Shown here: positions 6,822 through 7,967 of the stretch, piece after piece
Layout: every line of letters starts with the position of its first letter
Numbering within the stretch: the first letter of the stretch is position 1
Source of the DNA: Caldifarciminota bacterium
GTDB taxonomy: Bacteria; WOR-3; Hydrothermia; UBA1063; CAJXJZ01
Direction: 5' to 3'
DNA length: 7,967 nt
NCBI GenBank assembly: GCA_027073945.1
Contig: JALTEL010000311.1
Span: 1-7,967 of the forward strand
Position numbers and translations under genes: made by a program
Notes under the pieces: generated by a model
Seen by the model: only the letters and a program-made list of their open reading frames with translations
The model's database searches: none
What the model was told of the DNA's origin: nothing

Positions 6822-7645
6822 GTCCTGCCTCCATCTATAATAAGATTGGCGCCTGTCATGTAAGATGATGCATCGGAAACAAGAAAAAGAACTGCGGCTT
6901 TGTATTCGTCATTTTGTGCCATGCGACCCATTGGTATCAGGTTGGTCAGCTTTTCTACAAAGTCCTCCGGCTGATTTGTGTAAATTCCGCCGGGAGAGAT
7001 GGAATTTACCCGAATATTTTTGTCTGCCCAATAAGTGGCAAGGTATTTTGTGAGACCGATGATTCCATGCTTTATTACAGAATAGGTCACGGGTTTTACG
7101 GGCTGCTGGTCCTCAGGCAATCCGTTTTTTCGATAGATCCTTTGATCCGGGGCAATAACTCCTAAGTCTGAAGCTATATTCAAAATGACACCTCCGTCAT
7201 GTTCAGCCATATATCTGCCGACAATTTGGCTACATAGAAAGGCGCCTGTAAGACCTACGGCCATATCTTTCTGCCACATCTCTAAAGAGAAATTCTCAAA
7301 CCTGGACCATGTTTGTGAGGTATGTGAGTCTACTTTTGGGTCATTGGCGGCATTGTTTATGAGAATATCGACCCGATGATTGACTGATAGGACACCATCC
7401 AAGCCCTTGCTCACAACATTTGGGTCTGTAATATCGACCTTCATACCTTGACACTTGACATTGAATTTCTTTCCAATTTCATCTGCCCTGGCCGCAGCGT
7501 TTTCACCATTGATGTCCCAAAGTATAGGGATTCCACCGGCCTCGGCGATGGCCTCTGCATGCTGGACACCAAGAAGGCCGGCTCCCCCGGTGATAATGGC
7601 GACACGATTTTCCAGCAGGAATTTATCTAATGTTGTACTTTTCAT
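6812..7645 (-). CDS. SDR-family oxidoreductase, PtmA-like (sugar modification)
   Basis: A complete 277-residue classical SDR, the usual family length. The start is the ATG at 7643-7645 (MKSTTLDKF). The frame stays open upstream, but that stretch overlaps the end of the preceding SDR and encodes no family sequence. An AAGGGGG ribosome site (7656-7662) sits 10 nt upstream. Visible motifs are VAIITGGAGLLG (15-26, cofactor loop), Asp44 after strand 2 (suggests NAD(H) preference), NNAA (97-100), Ser159 in LNIAS, Tyr188-x3-Lys192, RVNSISPGG (212-220) and the DGG end motif (271-273). Two positions are atypical: Leu replaces the second conserved Gly of TGxxxGxG, and VGLTG (130-134) carries Gly where most SDRs have the catalytic-tetrad Asn. 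Related SDRs occur in flagellin and O-antigen modification loci (e.g. Campylobacter PtmA). The resemblance is from memory, and the substrate is not known. Confidence 0.93.
   Translation of the reverse strand: MKSTTLDKFLLENRVAIITGGAGLLGVQHAEAIAEAGGIPILWDINGENAAARADEIGKKFNVKCQGMKVDITDPNVVSKGLDGVLSVNHRVDILINNAANDPKVDSHTSQTWSRFENFSLEMWQKDMAVGLTGAFLCSQIVGRYMAEHDGGVILNIASDLGVIAPDQRIYRKNGLPEDQQPVKPVTYSVIKHGIIGLTKYLATYWADKNIRVNSISPGGIYTNQPEDFVEKLTNLIPMGRMAQNDEYKAAVLFLVSDASSYMTGANLIIDGGRTCW
6828..6832 (-). promoter_or_regulatory. Shine-Dalgarno GGAGG deciding a TTG start
   Basis: On the minus strand GGAGG is followed by six bases (CAGGAC) and then TTG at 6819-6821, with a second TTG directly after it. 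This supports a TTG start for the methyltransferase. The next in-frame Met is residue 31, which would remove the first CxxC of the zinc-binding motif. The same bases encode the conserved DGG end motif of the upstream SDR. Confidence 0.7.
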
Positions 7646-7649
7646 TTTT

Positions 7650-7967
7650 TTAGAACCCCCTTGTTTGGCCTCCATCTGCAACCACACAGGATCCAGTAAC
7701 AAAAGATGCTTTATCTGATGCCAGGAAAACCACAATATTTGCAATTTCTTCAGGGGTACCAAAACGTTTAAGAGGCACATTAGTTGTGATGTAATCCATA
7801 GTAGCCTTTTTATCTTCCTTGAGTTTCAAATCCCAGGTACTCCCGGGAAACAGGATATTGCCTGGAGCAACACAGTTGACCCGAATTTTATACTTAGCTA
7901 ATTTATACGATAGGTTCTTTGCAGTGGAAATTAATGCCGCCTTGGCCGCCTCATAGGCAACAGGCGC
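7650..7967 (-). CDS. SDR-family oxidoreductase, C-terminal part (5' end outside window)
   Basis: This is the last 105 residues of a short-chain dehydrogenase/reductase, read from the window edge to a TAA at 7650-7652. The fifth visible residue is Tyr in AYEAAKAAL, which fits the catalytic YxxxK motif. It is followed by KIRVNCVAPGNI (the usual RVNxxxPG segment), PLKRFGTPEEIANIVVFLASD, and the end motif FVTGSCVVADGGQTRGF, typical of classical SDRs. The N-terminal Rossmann half with the cofactor-binding glycine motif lies beyond the window. A second SDR follows after only 4 bp, so the two are tandem members of one operon. By context it probably oxidises or reduces a sugar or sugar-nucleotide hydroxyl/keto group in the cytoplasm. 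The substrate cannot be read from the sequence. The family call is firm; the role is inferred. Confidence 0.93.
   Translation of the reverse strand, partial: APVAYEAAKAALISTAKNLSYKLAKYKIRVNCVAPGNILFPGSTWDLKLKEDKKATMDYITTNVPLKRFGTPEEIANIVVFLASDKASFVTGSCVVADGGQTRGF

Noticed and set aside
7646..7780. A 45-residue N-terminal extension of the second SDR (in-frame start at 7780).
   Set aside because: It overlaps the end of the preceding SDR in another frame and does not look like SDR sequence. The ATG at 7643-7645 has a ribosome site and gives a normal family length.
1..7967. tRNA, rRNA, CRISPR arrays, prophage or complete insertion sequences.
   Set aside because: None was seen on either strand. 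The window is almost wholly filled by minus-strand coding genes, and the only mobile-like signal is the repeat pair at 77-120.

Overview
This window is part of a surface-polysaccharide or protein-glycosylation gene cluster, most likely from a Gram-negative bacterium. All nine supported genes lie on the minus strand, so the locus reads right to left (7967 to 1). A Wzx-type flippase, sugar-nucleotide-type dehydrogenases, a DegT-family sugar aminotransferase, two methyltransferases and a sulfotransferase point to export of a decorated glycan (O-antigen, capsule, or a flagellin/S-layer glycan). The exact taxon cannot be read from the sequence. Nothing here contradicts an environmental proteobacterium-like host, but that is a guess.

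Layout in transcription order. The cluster enters with the C-terminal third of one short-chain dehydrogenase (SDR, 7650-7967). A second complete SDR follows 4 bp later (6812-7645). A zinc-ribbon class I methyltransferase then starts on TTG inside the SDR stop region (5928-6821). Next come a Wzx-like flippase (4401-5888), an ATGA-overlapping probable GT-B glycosyltransferase of unclear family (3103-4404), and a PAPS-dependent sulfotransferase (2263-3078). After a 74-bp gap there is a small cupin (1751-2188), a DegT/DnrJ/EryC1/StrS aminotransferase 2 bp later (630-1748), and a GTGA-overlapping class I methyltransferase (16-633). That last gene appears to have lost its C-terminus at a pair of 19-bp direct repeats. 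Spacing is tight almost throughout and no convincing terminator or strong promoter is visible, so most of it is probably one polycistronic unit. The 74-bp gap before the cupin is the only plausible internal control point.

Inferred teamwork: the SDRs and the aminotransferase make or modify an amino/deoxy sugar, the methyltransferases and the sulfotransferase decorate it, the glycosyltransferase adds it to the chain, and the flippase moves the lipid-linked unit across the inner membrane. Base composition changes along the window. Hand-counted 60-base lines give 36/60 G+C at 7561-7620, 24/60 at 5101-5160, 15/60 at 3181-3240 and 30/60 at 1021-1080, which suggests a mosaic cluster with a recently acquired AT-rich core.

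The points most worth a second look are: an uninterrupted run of nine G (coding strand) inside the zinc-ribbon methyltransferase, where gain or loss of one base would truncate the protein (possible phase variation); a sulfotransferase embedded in the glycan cluster; and the repeat-associated truncation of the last methyltransferase. There is no stretch over 300 bases without a gene.
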